From the NCBI RefSeq assembly GCF_000247815.1, contig NC_021673.1, positions 110,075,398-110,139,397 on the forward strand: DNA of 64,000 nt, written 5' to 3'. Positions 26,690 through 40,131 of this stretch are shown one piece after another; the stretch's first letter is position 1, and every line of letters begins with the position of its first letter. The DNA comes from Ficedula albicollis. Taxonomy: Eukaryota; Chordata; Aves; Passeriformes; Muscicapidae. The notes below the pieces were generated by a model, which saw nothing but the letters and a program-made list of their open reading frames with translations, made no database searches and had not been told where the DNA came from. The position numbers and the translations under genes were made by a program.

Positions 26690-26920
26690 GATTAAAACCA
26701 GAACTATTTCATTTAGAAAGGAAAACAGTAAAAGACGATAGAATTGAGGTGTATAAAATAATGAATTGTGTGAAGGAGAAATCAGATGCCCTTCATAAAA
26801 CAAGAAGGCACCTAATGGAATTAAAAACGGCATTAGCTTACAAATGAATAAGGATATCTCTCAGCAACCTGTGGAACTCTCAGTTGCAGGACATTGATGC
26901 AAATACTTGAGGAAGATGAA
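26690..26920 (+). mobile_element. Ancient L3/CR1-like LINE 3' fragment
   Basis: The order GAAAGGAAAACAG, ATTGAGGTGTATAAAATAAT, GAATTGTGTGAAGGAG, AAACAAGAAGGCA and CAACCTGTGGAACTC...TTGCAGGAC matches the 3' region of old CR1-clade LINEs of the L3 type. Many substitutions show great age. It has no open reading frame left. Confidence 0.6.
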
Positions 26921-26930
26921 GGAAAAAAGG

Positions 26931-27813
26931 AAAGACTGTATGCAGCCAGTAATAAATACAGATTTTTGAGTTAAAAGAAATGCTTCTTCAAAGCCACAGT
27001 TTACCCACCTCTCTCCCTGAGGAAGAGCTAACTGTTTTATTCCTGATCAGAGCTCTTCCCAAACAGGAACTCTCCTGCCTACTTGTTTCTCAGGAAATCT
27101 CTTCCTTGAAGCAGCATTATCAGCCTTAGAAATTCAGTTTTCTGCTAATAGCAAAAATCATGTCCTCACTTTGCCTCCAGGAATCCCAAGCTATTTTTGT
27201 ACCACAGAGGCCACTGTAAGGAAAAGCTGGAGGATATGGAAGGTTGCACTTTCTCATTTTGTCTCTCAGCTCACATCTGCAGACATCTTGAACTCCACTG
27301 CTTCTTTCCCCCTTCTCCAGAGCCAAGCTGCAGATCCAAGTGAGATTGATTCCACCTGGATCTCATCAGACCATTTCTTGAAAGCCTAGAGAAAACATAC
27401 TGGCCTTTTGTTTGTCCACACAGAACGGAGTCCTACCTGCCCCAGGTCTCCCTTTTGACTCTGAATTCCTCCATTGGCCCACCAGTCCTCAAGGCTCTCC
27501 CTAGCTTCTGTGAGCCCCCTTGGCTAACCAGGGTGATTGTCCTCTGCTGATTCAGCCAGCCTTTTCCTCATTTTCTCCTGTAATGTCTTCGTGCCTTCAC
27601 CTACAGCCGCCAGCTGGGACGGCTGCCCTGGCATCACTAGAAGCCCTCTCCCATACAGATGCAAAGTGTGCCACACCCCTTTCCTGCCATCCCCCTTAGA
27701 GCAGAACAGGCTGCTATAGACAAATGGTGTCAAACCTGCCTGTTGCTGGCAAGCCAGGAATATCTGTTTACCTTGTGTGAGTGGTCCTTAGCGCAGGGAT
27801 TATCTCTCTTTAG
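26931..27813. other. Unique non-coding DNA
   Basis: No gene or repeat is recognised. It ends with a pyrimidine-rich CTCTCTTTAG acceptor-like word at 27813. Confidence 0.5.
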
Positions 27814-28240
27814 TGTTTAGAAAGGATTTGGTGTAATGGGTACATAATGGGCTACAGAAATGATAACGATCTGTGAATTATTCAGCACTGGTCCCCCGTG
27901 CTGAACGAATGGCCCGTCAATCTCTGTTAAGGGCAACTTAACTAAACCTCGAGGTGAGTCTTGCCTTCTTTAGAAGGCAGTACATCTCGGGGACACCCTC
28001 ATTGGTATTTTAGCTAGAGACCCCCATTTCATCCTGTTCCCTAGGTCCTGGCAAACCGGGCGCTCCTCCATCCTTCCCTTGCCAGCTCTGTCATCATCTC
28101 TTCCACCTAATGCCGCCGCCGAGTTCAGTTCACAGAGGGAAACAAAGCTGTTTTAAGGCAAAGTGCTCTTAGGAAGTAAACTTCCAGCTACCTCGGCAGC
28201 CCCTGGATTCTTTGTTTTCCAAGAGTTATTCGGAGTTAAT
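27814..28240. promoter_or_regulatory. CpG-retaining unique patch, possible regulatory element
   Basis: Several CpGs are kept (near 27870, 27895, 27906, 27950, 28060 and 28115) in a non-repetitive stretch flanked by CpG-poor DNA. The left part could be a non-coding exon at 27814-27953, between CTCTCTTTAG and GAG|GTGAGT. Function is not shown by sequence alone. Confidence 0.2.
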
Positions 28241-28276
28241 CTCCTCTCCTCTCCTCTCCTCTCCTCTCCTCTCCTC
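28241..28276. repeat. (CTCCT)n microsatellite
   Basis: About seven five-base CTCCT units. Confidence 0.95.
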
Positions 28277-29100
28277 GGCCCAGTTTATATCCACGCTTAT
28301 TGTCATTTAACTTGAATAGCTACTTCTTTCCTCTCTGGGATTCACTACCTGTGTGAATTCACAGGGAATTTTCATATCACTTTGCAGACTACACATTGCT
28401 AAAAAGGACATTCAAGCCTCTTTGAATCTCCTTTCAAAAGACAACTGTCCATTCCCCAGTCATGCTTCTAGCTGTGGTTCCAGCTTAAGCTCACCTTCCT
28501 CAAAGATGAATGCTCGAAGATACACACTGTGCTATAGATTAAGTTTCACCTGTGATTTACGGAGAAATATTAAATATTTCCTCATGTCTGCTGGAGATAT
28601 TTTGCCTGAGACAACCTCGCATAATTTCTGCCTGATCCAACCATGATGTCGCTTCAGAGATCACCTGTGAGAACTAAAAGCTGACAGGTGAGGTCTGACA
28701 AAGCCTAGGACAGCAGTTTTGTTCCCACACCAGCAGCCTATTAAGAGAGGCAGCCACAATCACAGAGTCAGAAATGGAATGCACATGCCTGTGACTCTGT
28801 CCTGCAAATCATCCTGAATTATGCCAGGGAAAATAAGGCAATAGATGCCTATACTAAACGTGAGGTTTGAGGCAGAACTGAGTCATAAAGGCTGGCTGAG
28901 GGGGAACAACCACAGATGTAAAGATCTTGTTTGAGAATGAGAAGCAGAAAGAGCCATTAACCTAAAGAGACAGAACTCTTCTTCCTACCATTGAGCAACC
29001 CTGCTGTTGAGAGGTGTTTTTTTAGTTTTGGGTTTTTTTAAGGATGTTCCTTATCCATGAGCACACTGGGCAAAGAAGACTAGTTGAGTAAAAGCCACTA
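28277..29100. other. Unique non-coding DNA
   Basis: No gene or repeat family is recognised. A 97-codon open frame at 28353-28646 has no known domain. Confidence 0.5.
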
Positions 29101-29560
29101 AATAGTTTGTCAGGATGAGTTGTCCTTTGCCCCAGCAAGCACTCCCAAACTTTGTATCCCTCACCCGCAGTCTTCGGCTGCTACAAACCACCTGCAAAGT
29201 CTGCACAAACCTGCCAACCACATCAAACATCAAACCCTGACTTCCACCGCCACTGGGGGTAGGCAGCCAGATGAGGAGCTGTCAGGAAGAGGTTATCAGG
29301 TGAGCCACTCACTCCATAAACACGGGATTACGACTGAACTTTCTACAGCATCAGCTTTGGCTCGTTCGGATATGGGATGTTGTTCATTTCATTTCTGGAT
29401 TAAAAGCATGATTAAAACAAACATTAGAGAACCCAAGATTATTAAAGCTACAGCATGCATCATCAATATGGAATGTGCTAATGGCTTTCAATTCAAGATT
29501 ATTTTTTTTTTTAAGGTGTTATCAGCTAGGAAGATAATAGCTACTCCCTTCTCCTGCTGA
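29101..29560 (+). other. Candidate conserved patch with a fully open 129-base exon-like segment
   Basis: At 29171-29299 an acceptor (CCCTCACCCGCAG) and a donor (TATCAG|GTGAGC) bound exactly 129 bases. One frame is open throughout (43 codons, starting SSAATNHLQS and ending SGRGYQ) and is phase 0 at both ends. The peptide is not one I recognise. Downstream, 29330-29560 is CpG-retaining and non-repetitive. It may be a chance open frame, a lineage-specific exon or a non-coding exon in conserved DNA. No partner exon could be linked. Confidence 0.25.
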
Positions 29561-30906
29561 TAAACATACATACTCAACCTAATTTACCAAAGAAGTAGAG
29601 AAAGAAGAAATCTCTGCCTGCACGAGTAGTAAAGGTGGGCAAAACAAAAATGAAGATGTACATTTTATATTTGTCTCCTTCTAGAATCAAACTTCTTTCT
29701 TATAATAAAAACGTGTTCTGTGGAAAGTGGGACAACAGAAATCTGTATTTTAACACAGAAAAAACCAAATTAATGCTTTGTGAAACAACACAGAAGTCAG
29801 TGGCACTATACCAGAGATGAATTTTACCCAGGCTGTAAAAAGAAAACATAAATGCAACACAGACCAACAGAAAAGATTCCATTTAGAGTAAGAATTATGT
29901 TTCTGTCAGAAAAAAACCAACAACTAACTAAATTTATTTCCTGGAAGGAGATCCAACTTGGCTCCGCTGCAACAGCGTAAAAGGATCCAAAATAAGTAAC
30001 AGCAGGCATCTCCACTAAAATTTGCTTCTGATCAACATTATTTTTCCTCTGGTACAAGAGAAGGGTTGAACACGTACTGCAAATGAGGCACAGTAGTTTG
30101 CTGCACAGAACATGAGAAAGGAGGCTAAAGCTCTGGCATTCAAAACTCTGCTCAGCCAGGGAGCCAGTACAAGGTCTCAAACAAACCATATGCACTCTGT
30201 GGAGCTAATTCCCATCTAAATACTTTCTATTTCAGACATATAAACTCAAATTGGAGGGGGGGGGGTGGAATAGTCCTAATTGCACCCAAATTCTATGCCT
30301 GCTTTCCCACACATGAGGATGTCAGGTCAGACCCTCACTGCAGCAACACCGAGGCACTGTCAGCTCCCTGAAGTACCTGCACCTTACTAAATTCATCTGA
30401 TGACATGAAAGTAGGAACTTTATACTGGGCTTTAGTGGTGGTGGTTTGTATATACCAACACACACTAAAAAACGAAGAGTAAAGCACCACAACCACAATC
30501 TGTACATCTGTGTCTGCTTTATGGCATCCTGAAAATATTTCTAAAGTAGTTGGAATACAGAAAGCAGAAATTATCATTCCTTCCCAGCTAGGCTCATGTG
30601 AAATGTTATCTGACTGTGACTGGCAGATTTGGTATTTTGTTAATTGTGAGAGACCCCACTTTGAATAATGTACAAACATTTGTTATGATCAGTGAATATT
30701 TCCCCTCACATCACATTTTCTTCATACACAAACTTACCATAATCCAATAATACCATAATCCAAAGAGCCTATGACTGCGAGTCTTCTACATGCAGCCTTT
30801 CCACTATGCAGGGGAAAGCCTGGCTGTTTTTGCATATAATGTTCATGCAATTTTTCCTTTCTGCCTGAGTGAGATCTGTGAGGAATGGAAGTTTTCCTCA
30901 CACAGA
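29561..30906. other. Unique non-coding DNA
   Basis: No gene is recognised. A short G8-10 run lies at about 30257-30265. Small open frames on both strands are unconvincing. Confidence 0.5.
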
Positions 30907-31095
30907 TTAGAGTGTTCCAAAACGGAAGATTTCATTCAGAGACAGCTAGTAAGAAATGCTTCTCAGAATCCAGTAAAAAAAAAACCCCTGCACTAGACAA
31001 TCTTAGAGTGTTCCAAAACTGAAGGTTTCATTCAGAGACAGCTAGTAAGAAATGCTTCTCAGAATCCAGTAAAAAAAAAACCCCTGCACTAGACA
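30907..31095. repeat. Two-copy tandem duplication, 96-bp unit
   Basis: The segment 30907-31002 is repeated at 31003-31095 with about two substitutions (near 30924 and 30929 of the first copy). Both copies contain the same A10 run. This is a recent duplication. Confidence 0.92.
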
Positions 31096-31439
31096 TGAGG
31101 AAATCACTCATTTAAGAAATCCCACTATATCAAAACTCAACTAGGGAATTACACTGAGGTGACAAATGAAATTGTAATGGGGAAAAAATAAGAATAATCA
31201 AAATCCAAATGAATCCTAAAGTTTTGCAGTAATTTGTCTTTCAAAAAGTGGCTGTCCACCAAATACTCTCCCTAAAATCTTGCATCTAATTCACTCATGG
31301 TCAAAATGGAATTTATATTAAGTCAGTGTTTCTAAGGGACAGAGGAACACATAAAGTCCAAACTTGACTTAAATTCAGAAGAATTCCACTGAAATCAATG
31401 GCTACAGCAGTGCAAATCAGCAAGAGATCTAAATCTGTC
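31096..31439. other. Unique non-coding DNA
   Basis: No gene is recognised. The word CCACTGAAATCAATGG near 31387 resembles a motif common in very old amniote repeats, but it is too short to assign. Confidence 0.4.
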
Positions 31440-31560
31440 CTAGCTGATTCCAGATCTATCTTTTATTTGCTATATGGCTTCAGGCAAGTCAGTGACCTTC
31501 TTTTTATTTCTCAGTTTCTCCATCCGTAAAATGGTGATAATATTGCTGTAATACACGAAG
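31440..31560 (+). repeat. MIR SINE relic
   Basis: TATATGGCTTCAGGCAAGTC, AGTGACCTTC, CTCAGTTTCTCCATCCG and TAAAATGGTGATAATA follow the MIR consensus in order. It is well preserved for an element of this age in a bird genome. A short GACG-type run follows at 31565-31582. Confidence 0.7.
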
Positions 31561-31582
31561 ATTTGGGGGGGGGACGGACGGA

Positions 31583-32099
31583 CAATTAGTTCTCTAACAC
31601 GGTCTGAATATGGAAATTTCTCAGGATCAATGATTTTTAGTCACCTCCATCATCTTTATTGACTCTTCATAATCATAATACTTGGCTTTTTGCTTGCTTA
31701 TATGTTTCTCTCTTAAAAACCACAAGCCATAGCCTGGTATCCTTATTCAAGTTTTATGCTGTTTACTTCCATGGCAGGATTCACATGAGAAAACCGAGAG
31801 CAAAATTTGGAATTGGCCCCAGCAACAAACGCTGAGGCTGTTTCAAACAAAATTTGTAAATCGCTGCATGAAATTAATACTGTTTAGGATCATTTTTTCA
31901 AGAGTGCAGTTTATTACCTGATGCCCAAACAACCAGGGCACAAACAAGAAAGCCGCAAATCCTTCTTTACCCTTATTTGAACCAGGCACGCTGCGCTGGC
32001 ATTTGGAGGGACAGCCGGTTTTGTTCAAACAGTTAAAGCGGGGAAAAATAAATAACGAAGAACAACCCAACCTGAAAACACCCAAACGTCTGACAGCTC
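31583..32099. other. Unique non-coding DNA leading into island 2
   Basis: No gene or repeat is recognised. CpG content begins to rise from about 31980. Confidence 0.5.
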
Positions 32100-32590
32100 T
32101 GAGAGGGACCTCTAGCGTGTGCTAGAACATTTTGTGTCGTGCTTCGGGCGCAATTAATACACCAAAATCACCGCAGTCATTTTGAATAGGCAAAGGGAAG
32201 TTTCGCCAAGTGCCTCCGACCCGCGGGGCCTGCATCCTTCCGCGGGCCGAGCATCCTTCTCGGGCGCTGCCGAACCCCACTCGCAACTATTAAACTGACA
32301 CTTTTTTTCCTTTTTTTTTTTTTTGACCAGCCGGGCTCGGCGTGCGCAAGGAACCAACTTCCCCAGGTCACCCCGGAGTTTCCCCAGTCCCGCAGCGCCC
32401 AGCTCCCCTTCACGGCCCCCGTCTCCCCACCGCCCCCACCGCCCGGAGGCAGCTGAAGCTGGAAAGTTGCGCTCCATCCCCAGCCTTTCCTCCGGGCTCC
32501 TGACCGGGAACAACAATTACGGGAGCCGCCAGCCGCACCGCGCCCCCCCGGCACCGGGCGCTGCCCGCGGGCACCGGGGGGTGCTGCCCC

Positions 32591-32620
32591 TTCCCTTCCC
32601 TTCCCTTCCCTTCCCTTCCC
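32591..32620. repeat. (TTCCC)n microsatellite
   Basis: Six units of TTCCC immediately before the AAAC that precedes the 1305-base G run. Confidence 0.9.
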
Positions 32621-32623
32621 AAA

Positions 32624-33930
<1,307 letters not shown>

Positions 33931-34086
33931 GCGGGAGCGGGGCGGCCGCGCCGCGTCCCGCGCGGGCTGCGAGCGCCCGGCACATGCGTGGAACAGAGGC
34001 GCCCGACTCCCTCCGCACCCTCTGCAAACAACAACAATCCCGAGCAGCCTTACCTGGAACAGCCGAGCCGCCAAAGCGTCCCTCTA

Positions 34087-34508
<422 letters not shown>

Positions 34509-34660
34509 TTTTTTCCTTCCCCCCTTCTTTTTCCCCCTTTTCCCCCCCACAACTCACACTTCCGATATTTCTCTCTCCCGGCAGCGGTCTGCTCTCCTCG
34601 CTACACCAGAGAGAAATGCAATAGCTTGGCTAAGGTAGACAGAGCAAAATACAGAGAATA

Positions 34661-35400
34661 GTTGCTCCAGGGCTTTGAAACCCCTCAAGGCAAGGATCAG
34701 GATACAATTAGCTCATGTCTCTACCTCCAGTCTGAATCAATCTCCGAAATAAAAGTTAAATTAAATTAACTGATCACACGGGCATAAAATTGATCTCCTT
34801 CGAAACGTGCATATAGAAAGATATATATATATATCGCGTGTAATTTTTTTCGGATTTTTTTGGTGGAAAAAACAGTCTCATTCCAGCCTACAACTTGCTT
34901 TTTACTCTCCTCTTGCACAGAAAAGCTGATTTTAATCGTTGTGATTAGTTTTGATGTAACGTTTCCGCGGGCGTTTTCTGCAAATGGATGGAGTGTTTCT
35001 TTGCCAGAAGAGGGAAAAGCAGCAGATGATGATAATTATAAGGATTGTTGGTTGTTTCTTTCGTTCTTTCTGTCTCTCTCTTTCGTTTTATTTGTATTTA
35101 GATCTGTCTCTTCACTTTCCCGAGTTGACCTGACATTGCCATTGCACTAAGGTCGCACAACTTGTTGATTAGGATCACCTCCCGTTTTGATCGAGGGATA
35201 TGGGATAATTTGGCAGTGGAGCAACACATTTTCTGTTCCCTTGGCTATATAACTTCCCAAATGACGTGTATAAAAATAAGCACATGGAGTCTGCTTTGCC
35301 CCAGTCAAGTCTGAATCAGTGCCTGGGGGTGATACACAAACTCATTTCAAATGTTCAACCATGCAGAATTGCAAAAAGATTGAAGGAGTTGCACTGCATT
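34661..35400. promoter_or_regulatory. Island-2 shore, AT-rich with retained CpG
   Basis: Non-repetitive AT-rich DNA with scattered CpGs (near 34745, 34778, 34802, 34836, 34940-34975 and 35121) and an (AT)n stretch at 34821-34834. It could be an island shore or conserved element. A 96-codon open frame at 34860-35150 has no known domain. Confidence 0.2.
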
Positions 35401-37439
35401 TTTAAAATTTTTATATATGTGTCTATCTATATTTATTTTTTTTTAAGCAGCAAAATTAAAAGAAAACAAATCCGTGTAAGCAAATCCAGGAATTTACCAC
35501 TTAGGTTCATGTGACATCTCTTAAATGCTACTAACTTTCCTTCTCCAATTACCCAATTACAATGGAGCCTTGCCTTTTAAATTTTCTTTACCCTGCAGTT
35601 TGCAGCTGCGTTCTCCTGAAGATAACGAAACCGTGAATAGACAAATAATTCACAAATCTTATTCTTGGTCACTTTTCCCTGGTTCTACCTTTCTTCGCCT
35701 CCCACTCCACTGTATATTGCTTTGTTCAAAGCTACTGTGCATGAAAGCTGTATTAATTTGTTGTTGTTCTTGTTAGAGTGGACTATTTTGTCATAAACCC
35801 ACGGGTCACCTCCCATTAGTGTCACATCCTCGCTGTATACTTTTGTGAAACGGTATGTTTCTAAGCACTTCACAGTCCATTAATTCAGGGACTTTGCTGA
35901 CATTTCTTAGGAGAAAGACCAGGCTAGGAGGCCAAAACTGCCCAGTGAAACCCCTGAATAGAACCAGACTTGTCCAGAGAATATCTGCAATTAGCTTTTT
36001 TCTGATATGTTTGTAGTATTTTAGAGAAAGTAATGCAAAATATAACAATCGCCTTTTCTCCTACGGCAGTTGCTGCAGCCTAAGGAATGACTAATTCTCT
36101 TGCTTAAAAAACACATCCAACCCAATGCATTCTTTTTGGTTTTCCTCTTTTCTTTAAGTGATAAGCCTAATAACATGGTAGGACTTCTCGTGTAGGAATC
36201 TCACACCATTTGCGAATGCTTTGTCATTCTGTTGCAACGAGAACAAATAGGTTAATTAAACAGGAATGGCTGACAGAAATTAAAAGGAAAAGCTAGAGTA
36301 ATCACACACTTAAACGCCCCAAGAAACGTGGCTTCATCTTCACATACTATTTTTAATGTTCTTCCAAAAACTAGTAGCACACAGGAGGAAAAACTCCCCT
36401 CAGCCATATGGCCTTCCCCAACTGGGTTTGTATGAAACAGGATCATTGCAACCCTTACTAATGTTATGCAGCTTGAGCACAGTCATTTTTAAGTACTTAA
36501 AGCTGGTTCAACAATTTAAAGGTTCTCATGGCTTGTCAGTTCACAGTAAAGAAAAATTTCAGTTTTCCATCCAGATGAAATAAAACCTTACATAAAGTCC
36601 AATACACCTGTGTCATGACCTAGCTTTATTTCTGTATTACAATGTGTCAACACAAAAAAAAATGTTATGGCCTGTGTATGTGACTTTTAAATGCTTCACT
36701 GCTCTTCTCTTCCTAATAAATAAATAAAGCCATGCCAGCAGCCTGGCACTCATTAGCGACCTGCATAACACAGAGAAAAATAATCAGTGAAGGAACCAAC
36801 TTTAATTCCAAGCTAGCAAATGGCTATTATGGTGAAAGGTGAAGAAAAACAACAATATAGCATCCTTTAAAAATATGAAAAATATCCTTGTACAGTTATT
36901 TTACCTGCAGCAAAGTGTTTATCAGATGATGTCAGCACTAGATAAGAAAAGGTATATTTTCTCATGATATAAAAAAATCATATTATTTTTTACCTTAAGG
37001 AGGCTCATTTGGTAAAACTTTCTTCTCCAAGACAGAAAATCATGGGCTGAAATGGGATAGGGTAGATGCCCACAGGGGCAGCTGCAGGCCCTTCTGGGTA
37101 GATATTGCTGCCTCAGTTTGTCCACTGTCATATCAAAATGGGACTGCAGCCCCGTTCTTCCCCTCTTCATGGGGATCCAAAATATAAAGGCACATGAATA
37201 AAATGGAGATTTGCTCAAAGAAGTGACTGCTCCACTGAAGTACTATCTGCATCTCTTTTCACATGCAAATTAAACATTTCCATTGTAAGTCCCCAGAAGA
37301 GGAGAGAGACCCTGGCTTTGGTTATTCTTTCTTCTCACAGTTTGAAGTATCCTCAGCCTTCACTGTCTAAACTCAGGCCTGAGTTTGCTACTGATGAGGC
37401 CAAACTCTGATCTAGGGATGTATTTTGTCATTGGTGATG
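35401..37439. other. Unique AT-rich non-coding DNA
   Basis: No gene, repeat family or tandem structure is recognised on either strand. Confidence 0.5.
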
Positions 37440-37760
37440 TTCACTAGCTATAAATATAACCCATACAGGCTGTCACCTATATCTAAATAAGATAGCAGTG
37501 TTTACCTTTATTAACTGCTGAGAGGTAATTTGCATACAAAGGAGAACACATTAAACCAAATTATGTTCCATTTTACTTGGAGTTATCTTTTTTTAAACAG
37601 ATTTATATAAACTACAGCATGTTTGTGCATTATGAATATTTTACTGATGCTGAATAGCAACCTTAATGAGCTCAAACTGAGCTCAATATTTGACTTCTGA
37701 ATTTTCCCTCAAATCATCACCTGTTCATAATTAGCCTCTGGAAAACTGCAGTAGTTTTTC
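37440..37760. promoter_or_regulatory. AT-rich unique patch with an octamer motif
   Basis: It contains a perfect ATTTGCAT octamer (POU-factor site) at 37528-37535 in non-repetitive AT-rich DNA. It has the look of a conserved non-coding element, but this is a weak argument without an alignment. Confidence 0.15.
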
Positions 37761-40011
37761 CATACCGCTGTCAATGTTAACAGTTTGGAAAATTGCAGCT
37801 TTTGAACAGGCAAGTTTTCCAACGGCTGCAGATCATACGTGTCCACTTGCTAAAGGGCATTATTTCTGATTTAGCTATAATCCTGTATGGAAACAAGTAC
37901 ATTGGCTTTTTCAGGAAGGCCCTCTTGTCAGCTTGACCTTCTTTTAAAAGTTCCCTCCTGCAGTTCATGGACTTCATGTGTGCTGCAGTCTTGTTTCAAA
38001 ACTACTGCGAAGAGCAGCTTAGTGTGGAAATATAAAGCTAGCAACAGTTGCCTGCACTAGATATTCTGTCAGCGGCTCTTTTTTCCTTTGAGAAAAATAG
38101 AAAGATACATTTACATATAGAATTAGAAAATTACATTGCATTTGAACGGAGGAGATTTATAAACACAGTCTTCCTATATTTGTTTTCCCCAAGGAGTGTT
38201 AAAAATAATGTATCTTTTTCTTTATTACCAGTAGCATTTTAATGCAGTATTTGAAGAAATAGATTTTGTTATTTAGCCATGAAATGGATTGAACAGTGTG
38301 AACCCTCCCAAACAGTGAAATAGCTAAAGCAACATCATCCTTTCTGCATTTGTGAGAATAAGGGGGTGTTACATTTTCTATAGGAAGGGAACTGAACAGC
38401 AACAAGTTTCTACATATTTACATATACCATATTTCTACATAGTCCTTGTGTACTGCTTGCACTTATGTCCTTTTGCTGCTAGTTAAAAAAGATGAGCTTG
38501 AACAAAACTACTTTCACATCCCACTACACTTCCTGGTTGTGTGGTTTTGAACCTCTGTTAGGAAACGCAAATCCATACAGAAACAGGAGTGGTGAATTTC
38601 CTTGTGGATCCCTTAGCTCTGGCCTCAGGTCATGACTAGATATGGCAGTTCTGCCTGCCAGTCACTGTAAGAGGAGGTGATATCTCTCTCTGCATCCCAG
38701 CACCAAAATATCTTGTGCTGCAAGCTCCTTTAGTTGTCTGCTTCAGAGAATACCACAGACTTGGTGAATTGCTGTTTTAAGGTGTTTTAAATAGCATCAC
38801 TAGAATGGGACATGAAGCTCAACTTTTAAAATTTTATCATTGACATGAAAACTACCAGAGTGAACTCCCTTCTCCAGAAACATAATTTTTTTACAGAAGG
38901 AGTGTACAAAACTCTCCTGGGAGCTACTTGCTCACTTATGAAGCTATGGATAATCTTACAGCCTGGATGGGTAATCAAGGGATCACAGAGTAGTTTCACA
39001 GAAAGCCTCTCTTCAGGTTTTGGGGGCTGTTCTGTAAGTGTCTTTTGAAAGCCTTCAGCACCTCTAAATCCCTCTGCCAGCAATGGGGGCTAGAGGTGCT
39101 AAAACTTCTAGCAAATCACAACACTTGTGGATAGATTAAAAAGGTTAGAGTATTGCCTTTGAGCATGTAGGGTTGAAAATGTGAACCCTGGTGTCATTGC
39201 CTCCTATGTGCATATGCATTTATAATTAACTTTGGGGAATTCTCTGCATTTTTGTCATATTCTTTGTGTTTCTCTTCCCTCCCCAGTTATTCTTTCCCCT
39301 GAGAAGCAGCTCCTCTGCTTGCTTGGTGATTGCAGAGACTTTCTAGTGGGCACAAGAGGATAGTGCCACACTGGCTTTGTTTCCTGCTTTCAGACATTTC
39401 TGTACAGAAAACCTCTCTCTGCTGCAAAGTAGGTAAGAAAAGACCCATTCTGTACAACTTGTGAGAGAAGAGGCAAGTTAGAGTTTATCTCTGCTCCTGC
39501 TGTCTTTTACTCTGACTGGGTTTCCCCAATGCACATTAGAAACCTCTACCCCTCACTGCAAGGCAGGGGTTTTCTTCAGATTAGTCAATACCCTTTTGCA
39601 AAAGGATTAATGCACTCCTATGGTTAGTGTAAGCTTTTCTGAGCTGGATCATGTGAAACATCAGCAGGGTTGAACGTGGAAGGAGCTTCAGTTGGTCTCC
39701 CTGTTCAGAGAGACCGTGCAGAATTCAGGGCATAACTGATAATGTATCTCCTGAGATTGTACAAATTGCCCTAAGATCGTTCCAATTTAACTGTTCAACT
39801 CATTCTAATTAAAGACTACACTGAGGAAAAGTGGGTAAAATGTGCTTTTGTGGGTATGTGTGTGTATGTTGAGGGAGAAGGGAAATTGGTAAGGAGAAAA
39901 ATAAGCATTTCATTAAATTGTTTTGCTGTTTCATATTTCATTAGCCTGTAACAGAAAACATTGTTTCTACAGGTAGGAAAATCTGCCTCATTCTCTGTTC
40001 ATCTAGTCCAG
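37761..40011. other. Unique non-coding DNA
   Basis: No gene or repeat family is recognised. Confidence 0.5.
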
Positions 40012-40131
40012 AAACACTCAGTTTTACTTTGTGGTCCTGTTGCCTGAGCCAGAACTGCTCATGAGAAGCCCAAACACTCAGTTTTACTTTGTGGTCCTAT
40101 TGCCTGAGCCAGAACTGCTCATGAGAAGCCC
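40012..40131. repeat. Two-copy tandem duplication, 60-bp unit
   Basis: The segment 40012-40071 is repeated at 40072-40131 with a single G-to-A change. Because the unit is 20 codons long, a small open frame at 40031-40249 repeats the peptide word VVLLPEPELLMRSP. This is coincidental to the unit length and not evidence of a gene. Confidence 0.93.
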
